64,000 nucleotides of DNA from Comamonas testosteroni ATCC 11996 (GTDB taxonomy: Bacteria > Pseudomonadota > Gammaproteobacteria > Burkholderiales > Burkholderiaceae_C), in assembly GCF_000241525.1 (NCBI RefSeq), contig NZ_AHIL01000011.1:124001-188000 (forward strand). Reading direction: 5' to 3'. Positions within the stretch are counted from its first letter, which is position 1; every line of letters begins with the position of its first letter. Of the stretch, positions 34,113 to 41,861 are shown in pieces. The position numbers were made by a program, and so were the translations under genes. The notes under the pieces were generated by a model. The model made no database searches, was not told the DNA's origin, and saw nothing but the letters and a program-made list of their open reading frames with translations.

Positions 34113-35135
34113 ATGGTCACTTTTGTGCGCGCGGCATCTCTTACAAATTTCTCGGAACTCTTCAGCGAGCTGGGTGGAGACCCTGATGCGGCATTGCGTC
34201 GCGCGGGGCTACGACCCGCCGTGGTGCGCGAACAGGACCAGCTGATTGATGCGCTGACGGCCGGGCGCTTGCTGGAAGAAGCTGCAAGCATCACTGGTTG
34301 CGAAAACTTCGGCCTGCGCATGGCCCAATCGCGGCAGGTTTCAAACTTCGGTGTCGTCAGCCTTTTGTTGCTGCACCAGCCCACCTTGCGCAAGGTGCTG
34401 AGTACGCTGATCGAGCATGTGCACATGCTCAATGAGTCGCTGGTGATTCATATGGACGACGCCAATGGCGTCGTGGTATTGCGCGAAGAGCTCACCCTGC
34501 CGGAGGCGCTTCCGCAATCCATGGAGCTGGCAATCGGCGTGCTGTTTCGCACCTGCAATCTGCTGCTGCATGAGCAATGGCGCCCGCAGCGCGTCTGCTT
34601 CAGCCACCCCGCGCCCGGCGACACCAGCCTGCACAAGCAGATGTTTCGTTGCCGCGTGGAGTTTGATGCCGACTTCAACGGCATTGTGTTTCGCACCGAG
34701 GACCTGGATGCTCCTAACCCCTTGGCCGACCCGGTTCTGGTGCGCTATGCCAAGACGATGGTGGACACCACGCAGCAGGACCGTCAGGCCTCCATCGGCC
34801 AGCAGGTGCGCAAGGCCATCTACCTCATGCTGCCGTCGGGAAATGCCACCTGCATCTGCGTGGCCCAAGGTCTGGGGCGCAGCGTACGGACCCTGCAGCG
34901 CGAGCTTGACAGTGAAGGCCTGAGCTTTACCAACCTGCTGCAGGAGGTTCGCTCGGATCTTGCCCAGCGCTATGTGCGCAACCCTGACTACCCCGTGGGC
35001 CAGATCGCCTCCATGTTGGGCTACAACAGCCACAGTGCCTTCACACGCTGGTTCAGCTCGCTCTTTGGCTGCCCGCCCGAGGTCTGGCGTGAAAGAAATC
35101 TTCCACCCAGGACCCAAGCCTTCAAGCGCGCGTAG
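34113..35135 (+). CDS. AraC-family transcriptional regulator (OruR-like architecture)
   Basis: The ATG at 34113 follows GGAG and gives 340 residues; in-frame starts upstream would overlap the operator. The N-terminal ~190 residues match the arabinose-binding-like domain of OruR/ArgR-type regulators (LFSELGGDPDAALRRAGL; VSLLLLHQPTLRKVLSTL). The C-terminal ~100 residues carry two helix-turn-helix motifs: ATCICVAQGLGRSVRTLQRE and VGQIASMLGYNSHSAFTRWF. It is expected to activate the divergent TauD operon. Its 3' end overlaps the convergent M20 gene by 14 bp. Confidence 0.9.
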   Translation: MVTFVRAASLTNFSELFSELGGDPDAALRRAGLRPAVVREQDQLIDALTAGRLLEEAASITGCENFGLRMAQSRQVSNFGVVSLLLLHQPTLRKVLSTLIEHVHMLNESLVIHMDDANGVVVLREELTLPEALPQSMELAIGVLFRTCNLLLHEQWRPQRVCFSHPAPGDTSLHKQMFRCRVEFDADFNGIVFRTEDLDAPNPLADPVLVRYAKTMVDTTQQDRQASIGQQVRKAIYLMLPSGNATCICVAQGLGRSVRTLQRELDSEGLSFTNLLQEVRSDLAQRYVRNPDYPVGQIASMLGYNSHSAFTRWFSSLFGCPPEVWRERNLPPRTQAFKRA

Positions 35136-36333
35136 GCTGGTCCAGCCAGCGCTGGGCCAGCTTGACCCAGAAAGTCGCGCCCAGCGGAATCAGCGCATCG
35201 TTGAAGTCGTAGCTGGGGTTGTGCAAGGTGCAGGGACCACCGCCATGCCCCAGGGCACGGTGATCACCATCGCCGTTGGCGATAAAGCAGTAGGCGCCGG
35301 GCTTTTCCAGCAGCATGAATGCAAAGTCCTCGGCCCCCATGGACGGCTCTTGCGGCACCACACCGGCATCGCCCAGAATCTCGCGCATCACGGCCTGGGC
35401 AAATTCGGCCTCGGGGGCCGTGTTGATGGTGGGCGGGTAGTTGCGCACGAACTCGAACGTGCATTGCGTGCCATGAGCTGCACAGACGGCCTCGCTGATC
35501 TGCTGCATGCGCTGCTCGATGAGGTCCAGCACCTCCAGCGTGAAGGTACGCACCGTGCCCTGCAGCTCCACGCTGTCCGGCACGACGTTGGTAGCCTCGC
35601 CGGCATGGACCATGGTGACCGACACCACGCCCGCCTCAATGGGCTTGACGTTACGGCTGACGATAGTCTGGAAAGCCATGATGAGCTGGGCCGCCACGGG
35701 TACCGGATCCACCACCATATGCGGCATGGCCGCGTGGCCGCCCTTGCCGCGCACCACGATCCTGAATTCGTTGCTGGATGCCATGGCAGGCCCGGCCCCC
35801 ACGGCCATCGTTCCGGCCTTCATGCCCGGCCAGTTGTGCATGCCAAACACGGCCTGCATGGGGAACTGCCTGAACAATCCGTCGTTGACCATCTCGCGGG
35901 CGCCGCCACCACCTTCCTCGGCTGGCTGGAAGATGGTGTAGACCGTACCCTCGAAGCTGTCGCGATGCGCGGCCAGATATTGCGCCGCCGCCAGCAGCAT
36001 GGCCGTGTGGCCGTCGTGACCGCAGGCATGCATCTTGCCCGCATGGCGGCTGGCATGGTCAAAGGTGTTGAACTCCTGCATGGGCAGGGCATCCATATCG
36101 GCACGCAGGCCGATGGCACGGCCGCTCTTGCCGCCGTCGCGGCCATGGATGATGCCCACCACACCGGTCTTGCCCAGACCGCGATGGATCGCTATGCCCC
36201 ATTGCTCCAGCTTCGCCGCGACCAGATCCGAGGTCCGTATTTCCTCAAAACACAGCTCGGGGTGGGCGTGGATATCGCGACGCAGCGCGGCAATGTCAGG
36301 GGCGCTTGCTTGAAGTTCGGGCAGCAGGGCCAT
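35122..36333 (-). CDS. M20-family amidohydrolase (hippurate hydrolase/HipO-like)
   Basis: The ATG at 36333 follows AAGGAGAG and gives 403 residues. Conserved M20D features: RRDIHAHPELCFEE, GRAIGLRADMDALPM (metal Asp), KMHACGHDGHTAMLL (metal Cys/His), FQPAEEGGGGARE (catalytic Glu), and MGAEDFAFML near the end. Such enzymes hydrolyse N-acyl amino acids or related amides in the cytoplasm. The next gene upstream is a Leu/Ile/Val-type binding protein on the same strand, whose ligand could be the amide. Confidence 0.92.
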   Translation of the reverse strand: MALLPELQASAPDIAALRRDIHAHPELCFEEIRTSDLVAAKLEQWGIAIHRGLGKTGVVGIIHGRDGGKSGRAIGLRADMDALPMQEFNTFDHASRHAGKMHACGHDGHTAMLLAAAQYLAAHRDSFEGTVYTIFQPAEEGGGGAREMVNDGLFRQFPMQAVFGMHNWPGMKAGTMAVGAGPAMASSNEFRIVVRGKGGHAAMPHMVVDPVPVAAQLIMAFQTIVSRNVKPIEAGVVSVTMVHAGEATNVVPDSVELQGTVRTFTLEVLDLIEQRMQQISEAVCAAHGTQCTFEFVRNYPPTINTAPEAEFAQAVMREILGDAGVVPQEPSMGAEDFAFMLLEKPGAYCFIANGDGDHRALGHGGGPCTLHNPSYDFNDALIPLGATFWVKLAQRWLDQPTRA

Positions 36334-36417
36334 GCGCTCTCTCCTTGGGGTCATCAATGGCAAAGATGCCATGATGGCCCAAAGCGAGAGAGCCTGCGCC
36401 CTGCACGCCTCTAAGCC

Positions 36418-37578
36418 TCACACGCGGACCTTGCCGTCGCCTGTGAGCATGGACAGCTCGACAAAACGCGGCTTGCCGGCCTGTGGGCGGAAGGCGATGG
36501 GAAAACCCGCCACCTGCTGACCGTTCATGGCCTCCAGCGCCGCCACTAGTCCTTCGCGATTCAGACGGCCGGCGGCAGCGGCAGATTTCAGCGCCTCGCC
36601 CACGACACGTGCGGCCAGATAACCCTCCATGCTCGAGTAATCGGGCTGCAGCGACGCACCGCTTTTCTGCAGGGCAGCCTGAAACTCGCGTGCCAGCGGA
36701 TGCGAGGTCTTGAACGGCGATGGCACGACCTGAGTGACCACCACCCCCTCGGCCTCCTTGCCCAAGGCCTGGGCCAGTGCCGAGGTGCCCACGAAGGAGA
36801 CGTTGTAGAACTGCCCACCATAGCCAGCCTGGCGGGCCGCACGCACAAAGGCAGCGCTAGCCGCATAGGTGCCGACCTGCACGATGACATCGGCGCCCAG
36901 CGGCACCAGAGTCCTGACCGCTTTGGCCACATCCTGAGAGTTTCGCTCAACCGTCGCAGAACCCACGGGCTTGAGGCCATGGCCTTGCAGCGCCTGCGTC
37001 ACACCCTCGAGACCGGACTGGCCATAGGCATCGTTCTGGTGAAACACCGCGATCTTCTGAAGGCCAAGGGAGACCAGTTGCCTGACCATGAGCGCGGTCT
37101 CGTCGGCATAGGAGGCACGCAGATTGAAGACCGTCTGCGCCAGCTTGGGGTCGCGCAGGCCGGCGCCCCCCGTCAGTGGAGCAATCAGTGGCAGCTTGGC
37201 TTTCTGCAGCAAAGGCAGTGCGGCCATGCTGGTGGGCGTTCCCAGATAGCCGAACAAGGCCATTACATCGTCGGCAATGAACTTCCGGGTATTGGCCACG
37301 CAGCGCTCGGGTTCGTAACCGTCGTCCAGCGTGCGCAGCTCCACCTGGCGGCGGCCGATGCCGCCCTGAGCATTGAGCTGATCGAAGTACAGCTTGGCGC
37401 CCTGCACAAACTGCATACCCAGCTGCACTGAAGGGCCGCTCAGCGCGCAGGACTGCCCAAGCACAATGGGCCCGCTCGAATCCTGGGCATAACTGGCGCC
37501 GGTCCAGTTCCCGGCGGCCACAACTGCGCCAGCAGTCATGAATTGACGACGATTCCACTCCACTCTCTTGTCCTGCAT
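36418..37578 (-). CDS. Leu/Ile/Val-type ABC substrate-binding protein
   Basis: A 386-residue Peripla_BP_6 protein. The N-terminus WNRRQFMTAGAVVAAGNW looks like a twin-arginine signal, cleavage near SYAQD. Family features: GPIVLGQSCALSGPSVQLGM, LFGYLGTPTSMAALPLLQKA, VFHQNDAYGQSGLEGV and FVGTSALAQALGKEAEGVVV. No permease or ATPase genes are adjacent, so it relies on a transporter elsewhere, perhaps the Liv-type system at 8.5-13.9 kb. It precedes the M20 gene by 84 bp. Confidence 0.88.
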   Translation of the reverse strand: MQDKRVEWNRRQFMTAGAVVAAGNWTGASYAQDSSGPIVLGQSCALSGPSVQLGMQFVQGAKLYFDQLNAQGGIGRRQVELRTLDDGYEPERCVANTRKFIADDVMALFGYLGTPTSMAALPLLQKAKLPLIAPLTGGAGLRDPKLAQTVFNLRASYADETALMVRQLVSLGLQKIAVFHQNDAYGQSGLEGVTQALQGHGLKPVGSATVERNSQDVAKAVRTLVPLGADVIVQVGTYAASAAFVRAARQAGYGGQFYNVSFVGTSALAQALGKEAEGVVVTQVVPSPFKTSHPLAREFQAALQKSGASLQPDYSSMEGYLAARVVGEALKSAAAAGRLNREGLVAALEAMNGQQVAGFPIAFRPQAGKPRFVELSMLTGDGKVRV

Positions 37579-37613
37579 TGCTCTCGATCTCTCTCTACGG
37601 GCTACTCATTGCC

Positions 37614-37632
37614 ACGGGCTGGATCAGCCCGT
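37614..37632. promoter_or_regulatory. inverted repeat in the divergent gap before the molybdoenzyme
   Basis: ACGGGCTG-GAT-CAGCCCGT is a perfect 8-bp-arm dyad, 35 bp from the start of the binding-protein gene and 107 bp from the molybdoenzyme start. It could be an operator or a leader hairpin. Confidence 0.4.
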
Positions 37633-37658
37633 TCCTGGGGTCTTGCATCTCAGGTTTT

Positions 37659-37685
37659 TTGACATGGATGCGCGCCGCATAATAG
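37659..37685 (+). promoter_or_regulatory. candidate sigma-70 promoter of the molybdoenzyme
   Basis: TTGACA (37659-37664) and TAATAG (37680-37685) with a rather short 15-bp spacer lie 55 bp upstream of the ATG at 37740. Confidence 0.35.
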
Positions 37686-37739
37686 GCCCACAAAATGGTC
37701 TTCAGCCGCAAACCGCTCCAGATTTTTCGAGCCCACGAC

Positions 37740-39803
37740 ATGCCTCATATCGTTCAAGTACGCGGCGCCTGCCCGCATGACTGCCCGGACACCTGCGCCC
37801 TGGTCACCACGGTGATCGATGGCACGGCCACCAAGGTGCAAGGCAATGCAGAACACGCTCACACGGGAGGTGTGCTCTGCGCCAAGGTCAGCAAGTACAC
37901 CGAACGCACCTACCACGCTGGGCGAGTGCTGCAGCCTCTCAAACGCAGCGGCCCCAAAGGAAGCGGCCATTTCACCCCCGTGAGCTGGGACGAAGCCCTC
38001 GGCGATATCGCACAGCGCCTGCACGGCATCGCTCGGCGCGCGCCCGAAGCCATACTGCCCTACAGCTATGCCGGCACCATGGGACTGGTGCAGAGCGAGA
38101 GCATGGACCGGCGCTTTTTCCACCAGCTGGGCTCCAGCCTGCTGGATCGCACCATCTGCGCCAGCGCCGGCAGCGAGGCGCTGACCGCCACCTATGGCGG
38201 CAAACTGGGCATGCGTGTGGAGTTCTTTGCCGAAAGCAAGCTGATCCTGATCTGGGGCAGCAACAGCATTGCCAGCAATCTTCATTTCTGGCGCTATGCG
38301 CAGGAAGCCAAGCGCCAGGGCGCCAAGCTGATCTGCATAGACCCGCGCAAGAGTGAAACCGCCGACAAATGCCACGAGCACCTGCAACTGCTGCCCGGCA
38401 CCGATGCGGCGCTGGCTCTGGCGCTGATGCACGAGCTGATCGTGCACGGCTGGCTGGACCATGACTACCTTGCCCAACACACCCTGGGCTGGGACGCACT
38501 CAAGGCCAGAGCCTTGCAATGGCCGCCCGAGCGTGCGGCCCTGATCTGCGGCCTGACGGTGGCGCAGATCCAGTCTTTGGCTCGTGATTACGGCACGACC
38601 AGGCCAGCGGCGATTCGCCTCAATTACGGCATGCAGCGCGCACGCGGCGGCGGCAATGCCGTGCGCGCCGTGGCCTGTTTGCCGGCTCTTGTCGGCGCCT
38701 GGCGCCACCGCGCGGGCGGGCTGCTGCTGTCTGCCTCGGGCGTCTCGCCTTTCAAGCGGGCTTCTCTTCAGATGCCGCAGTTGCTGGGAGAGCGTCGCCC
38801 ACGCACGCTGAACATGAGCCAGATTGGCGATGTGCTGCTGCATGAGGGCGATGCCGGCTTCGGCCCCAAGGTGGAAGCCGTCGTGGTCTACAACAGCAAT
38901 CCCGTGGCGGTGGCGCCAGAGTCGGCCAAGGTGGCTGCGGGCTTTGCGCGCGAAGATCTGTTCACCGTGGTTCTCGAGCATTTCATGACCGACACCGCAG
39001 ACCATGCCGACTACGTGCTGCCTGCCACCACGCAGCTAGAGCATTGGGACATCCACGGCAGCTACGGTCATACCGATGTGCTGCTGAATCGCCCAGCGAT
39101 CGAGCCCCAAGGTCAGGCGCGCAGCAATGCACAGATCTTTCGCGATCTGGCCATGCATATGGCCAGGCTGGACTCCGCTTTTGCAGCAGCATGTTTTTCC
39201 GAGTCTGATGAAACTCTATGTCGCACAGCAGTCTCGGGCACAGCTATTGATTTTGAAGTGCTGCTGCAACAGGGCTTTGCCCATATCCCGCTGCCCGATG
39301 CGCCGTTTGCCGAAGGCGGCTTTGCCACACCATCGGGCAAATGCGAATTCGACAACCCCGCCCTGGCCCGGTTGGGCATCAACACCTTGCCCGACTATCT
39401 GCCCAATTACGAGCCGCCCACGACGGCCTACCCGCTGGCCATGATCTCGCCACCCGCACGCAACTTTCTCAACAGCAGCTTTGCCAATGTGGCCAGTCTG
39501 GCCCGCATGGAAGAGCGTCCGCTGCTGGAGATGCACCCCGATGATGCAGCTGCGCGCGGCATTGCCGACGGTGACCAGCTGCGAGTGTTCAACCAGCGCG
39601 GCGAGCATGTCTGCCACGCCGCCGTCAACGGCCGCGCTCGCACCGGCGTGGTTGTGGGCCTGGGCATCTGGTGGCGCAAGCAGGGAGCCAACGGCACGAA
39701 TGTGAATGAGCTGACGCATCAGCAGCTCACCGATATTGGCCGGGCGCCCTGCTTCTACGACTGCGCGGTACAGGTGGAAAAGTTCAAGGAGTTGTCAGCC
39801 TGA
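37740..39803 (+). CDS. molybdopterin-dependent oxidoreductase (formate dehydrogenase/DMSO reductase superfamily)
   Basis: The ATG at 37740 (MPHIVQVRGACPHDC) gives 687 residues. Cys11, Cys15, Cys19 and Cys47 (CPHDCPDTC... GVLCAKV) form a 4Fe-4S site. Further family parts are the Moco region GSNSIASNLHFWRYAQEAKR, CIDPRKSETADKC, YNSNPVAVAPES, DHADYVLPATTQLEHWDIHG, and the C-terminal molybdopterin dinucleotide-binding domain (LLEMHPDDAAARGIADGDQL). There is no Tat signal, so it is probably cytoplasmic. The electron acceptor and substrate are unknown; no partner subunit gene is adjacent. A copy of the AGCTAT-type repeat lies inside the gene near 39242. Confidence 0.88.
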   Translation: MPHIVQVRGACPHDCPDTCALVTTVIDGTATKVQGNAEHAHTGGVLCAKVSKYTERTYHAGRVLQPLKRSGPKGSGHFTPVSWDEALGDIAQRLHGIARRAPEAILPYSYAGTMGLVQSESMDRRFFHQLGSSLLDRTICASAGSEALTATYGGKLGMRVEFFAESKLILIWGSNSIASNLHFWRYAQEAKRQGAKLICIDPRKSETADKCHEHLQLLPGTDAALALALMHELIVHGWLDHDYLAQHTLGWDALKARALQWPPERAALICGLTVAQIQSLARDYGTTRPAAIRLNYGMQRARGGGNAVRAVACLPALVGAWRHRAGGLLLSASGVSPFKRASLQMPQLLGERRPRTLNMSQIGDVLLHEGDAGFGPKVEAVVVYNSNPVAVAPESAKVAAGFAREDLFTVVLEHFMTDTADHADYVLPATTQLEHWDIHGSYGHTDVLLNRPAIEPQGQARSNAQIFRDLAMHMARLDSAFAAACFSESDETLCRTAVSGTAIDFEVLLQQGFAHIPLPDAPFAEGGFATPSGKCEFDNPALARLGINTLPDYLPNYEPPTTAYPLAMISPPARNFLNSSFANVASLARMEERPLLEMHPDDAAARGIADGDQLRVFNQRGEHVCHAAVNGRARTGVVVGLGIWWRKQGANGTNVNELTHQQLTDIGRAPCFYDCAVQVEKFKELSA
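39242..39262 (+). repeat. AGCTAT-type repeat core inside the molybdoenzyme gene
   Basis: AGCTATTGATTTTGAAG matches the core of the intergenic element (copies near 3419, 13006, 23681, 52350) but here encodes part of TAIDFEVLL. The surrounding segment (residues ~480-510, SAFAAACFSESDETLCRTAV) has codon use unlike the rest of the gene. Confidence 0.35.
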
Positions 39804-39947
39804 CGCTGCTGCATTGTGGTTGACCATGAGCAGGGCCACGGCGCAAGCAACCATAATGCAGACACTCAATGAATATGCGGCCAGGGTCTGAGCCTGTCAG
39901 AGCACACAGGTACAGCGCAGAGCCGCCCTGCTCTCGCGACATCATCT

Positions 39948-41558
39948 GTGAAGAAATCTCTCCCCTGGCAACGCCGCCTCGCACCGACCCGACTTGACCT
40001 GCGCCGCCTGATTCTGGTCCTGACCATCTGCAGCGCGCTGATCCCGTTTCTCAACACTTTCTATGCCGGCTATCTGGTGCAGCGCCAGCAACTGATCGAC
40101 AACACGCTCGAGGGTCACCATGCCTATGCGACCAAGCTGGCGCAGAGCACGGATGATTTTCTGCAATCCGCCCTGCAGCAGCTGGAATACAGCGCCAATC
40201 TGATGGGTGCACACATGAATGACGTGGACTATCTGGCCAAGGAGGCCACGCGTCTGCGCCTGCAAACCAAGAGCTTCAACTCCGTCACCATCATCGACCC
40301 CACGGGCTATGTGCTGGCCACATCGCCCGAAACCCTGCAGATCAAGGGTAAGACGCTGCAAAGTGCCGGGGTGACACAGACCTTGAGCACTCGTGGGCCC
40401 GTCATCAGCCAGCCCTACATGTCAATGGCCGGCAACTACATCGTCTTTGTATCGCAGCCCATTTTCGACCCTCAGGGCGAATTCCTGGGAGCGGTAGGCG
40501 GCAGCATCTACCTCAAGGAAGACAGCATCCTCGACACCCTGCTGGGCTCGCACTTCTACCAGGATGGCACCTATGTCTACGTGGTGGACCAGAACAGGCA
40601 CATCATCTATCACCCCGACAACCACCGTATCGGCGATCAGGTGATCAACAACGATGTCATCAACTCCGTGATCCGGGGCGAGTCGGGTACGGCGCCGGTC
40701 GTCAACAGCAAGGGCGTGGAAATGCTGGCCGGCTATGCCGTCATCCATGCTTCGGGCTGGGGCATTGTGGCCCAGCGTCCCAAGGCTGCCACGCTGGCCC
40801 CGCTCAACAAGCTGATGCGCTCCGTGCTCTACAAGACCCTGCCCATCGCCCTGCTGATGCTGGTGGTCATCTGGTGGAGCGCGCGCCGCATTGCCAGCCC
40901 GCTGCGCCAACTGGCCAACGGCGCGCACGATATGGATAAGCCCGAGACGGCGCAGAACATTCAGGCCGTCAAGTCATGGTACTTCGAGTCCTACGAGCTC
41001 AAGAAAGCCATGCTCAAGGGCCTTGGCCTGCTGCAGCGCAATATCACCAAGCTGCGCGAGGACGTGAACACCGATCCGCTGACCGGCCTTGGCAATCGCC
41101 GCCATCTGGAGGCCGCCATCGGCGCCTTCCAGGCTCAGGCGCTGCCGTTCTCGGTGATTGCCATCGACATCGATCACTTCAAGCATATCAATGACGGCTT
41201 TGGCCACGATACAGGCGACGAGGTGCTCAAACAGCTCGCACGCACCATGCGCGAGGTCTCGCGTGTCGATGACCTGCCCTGTCGAGTGGGTGGCGAGGAG
41301 TTTCTGCTGCTGCTGCCCGGCACGGTGCTGGAGGCCGCCGCCCATGTCGCCGAGCGCCTGCGCCAGATGGTCGAGAAGATGGAGATACAGCCTGTGGGCC
41401 ATATCACCATCTCGCTGGGCGTGGCCCACTGGCCCGACAGCGACCCCGATATCAAGGCCGTCTTCCAGCAGGCCGATGTCATGCTCTACGCGGCCAAGCG
41501 GGGTGGACGCAATCGTGTCATGGTCAGTGAGGCCAGCGAGCCTCCCAGCGAGCTCTGA
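39948..41558 (+). CDS. diguanylate cyclase with periplasmic dCache-type sensor
   Basis: A GTG start gives 536 residues. Layout: N-terminal membrane helix (LILVLTICSALIPFLNTFYA, ~22-42), a ~235-residue periplasmic dCache-like sensor (FNSVTIIDPTGYVLATSPE; GTYVYVVDQNRHIIYHPD), a second helix (LPIALLMLVVIWW), a HAMP-like linker, and a GGDEF domain with DPLTGLGNRRHLEAA and active-site GGEEF in RVGGEEFLLLLPG. The RVDD five residues before GGEEF fits the inhibitory RxxD site. It should make cyclic di-GMP in response to an external small molecule. No EAL domain. Confidence 0.92.
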   Translation: MKKSLPWQRRLAPTRLDLRRLILVLTICSALIPFLNTFYAGYLVQRQQLIDNTLEGHHAYATKLAQSTDDFLQSALQQLEYSANLMGAHMNDVDYLAKEATRLRLQTKSFNSVTIIDPTGYVLATSPETLQIKGKTLQSAGVTQTLSTRGPVISQPYMSMAGNYIVFVSQPIFDPQGEFLGAVGGSIYLKEDSILDTLLGSHFYQDGTYVYVVDQNRHIIYHPDNHRIGDQVINNDVINSVIRGESGTAPVVNSKGVEMLAGYAVIHASGWGIVAQRPKAATLAPLNKLMRSVLYKTLPIALLMLVVIWWSARRIASPLRQLANGAHDMDKPETAQNIQAVKSWYFESYELKKAMLKGLGLLQRNITKLREDVNTDPLTGLGNRRHLEAAIGAFQAQALPFSVIAIDIDHFKHINDGFGHDTGDEVLKQLARTMREVSRVDDLPCRVGGEEFLLLLPGTVLEAAAHVAERLRQMVEKMEIQPVGHITISLGVAHWPDSDPDIKAVFQQADVMLYAAKRGGRNRVMVSEASEPPSEL

Positions 41559-41594
41559 GCCCGGCAGAGCCGTAGTTCAGTCCCCCACTTTCAA

Positions 41595-41628
41595 GGCGTA
41601 TCCGCTGTCACAGCCGATACGCTTTTTT
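41595..41628 (+). terminator. rho-independent terminator after the diguanylate cyclase
   Basis: GCGTATC-C-GCTG-TCA-CAGC-C-GATACGC (41596-41622) is followed by six T residues. Confidence 0.88.
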
Positions 41629-41650
41629 GCAGCTCATTGTGTGACTCCGT

Positions 41651-41696
41651 TGCACCAATTTGGTCATTAATGCTTCAAATTAGTGAGCATGCACCA
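41651..41696. promoter_or_regulatory. NtrC-like sites upstream of the amine oxidase operon
   Basis: TGCACC-AATTT-GGTCAT (41651-41667) contains the palindrome ACCAATTTGGT and matches the NtrC consensus TGCACC-N5-GGTGCA in the left half and in the GGT of the right half. A second TGCACCA is at 41690-41696. They lie about 115-160 bp upstream of the predicted sigma-54 start, a normal enhancer distance. Confidence 0.5.
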
Positions 41697-41783
41697 TACA
41701 AGTTAAGGGGATTGAACACAGGTTGACCTGAAATACATAACAAGCCACTGATTTCATTGAACTAATGCCCTGAGCCCCAGCCC

Positions 41784-41810
41784 TGGCACAGCTCTTGCTG
41801 AAAACCCTTG
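41784..41810 (+). promoter_or_regulatory. sigma-54-type promoter of the amine oxidase - cytochrome c - RidA operon
   Basis: CTGGCACA-GCTC-TTGCT (41783-41799) matches YTGGCACG-N4-TTGC(A/T) except for one G-to-A change; GG (41785-41786) and GC (41797-41798) are at the correct spacing. Predicted start near 41810, 52 bp before the ATG. It accounts, with the NtrC-like sites and the terminator, for the 303-bp gap at 41559-41861. Confidence 0.65.
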
Positions 41811-41861
41811 CCCCGCAGCCCCGGATGGACAGCGGAATACACAACAGCAAAGGAATTTCAG

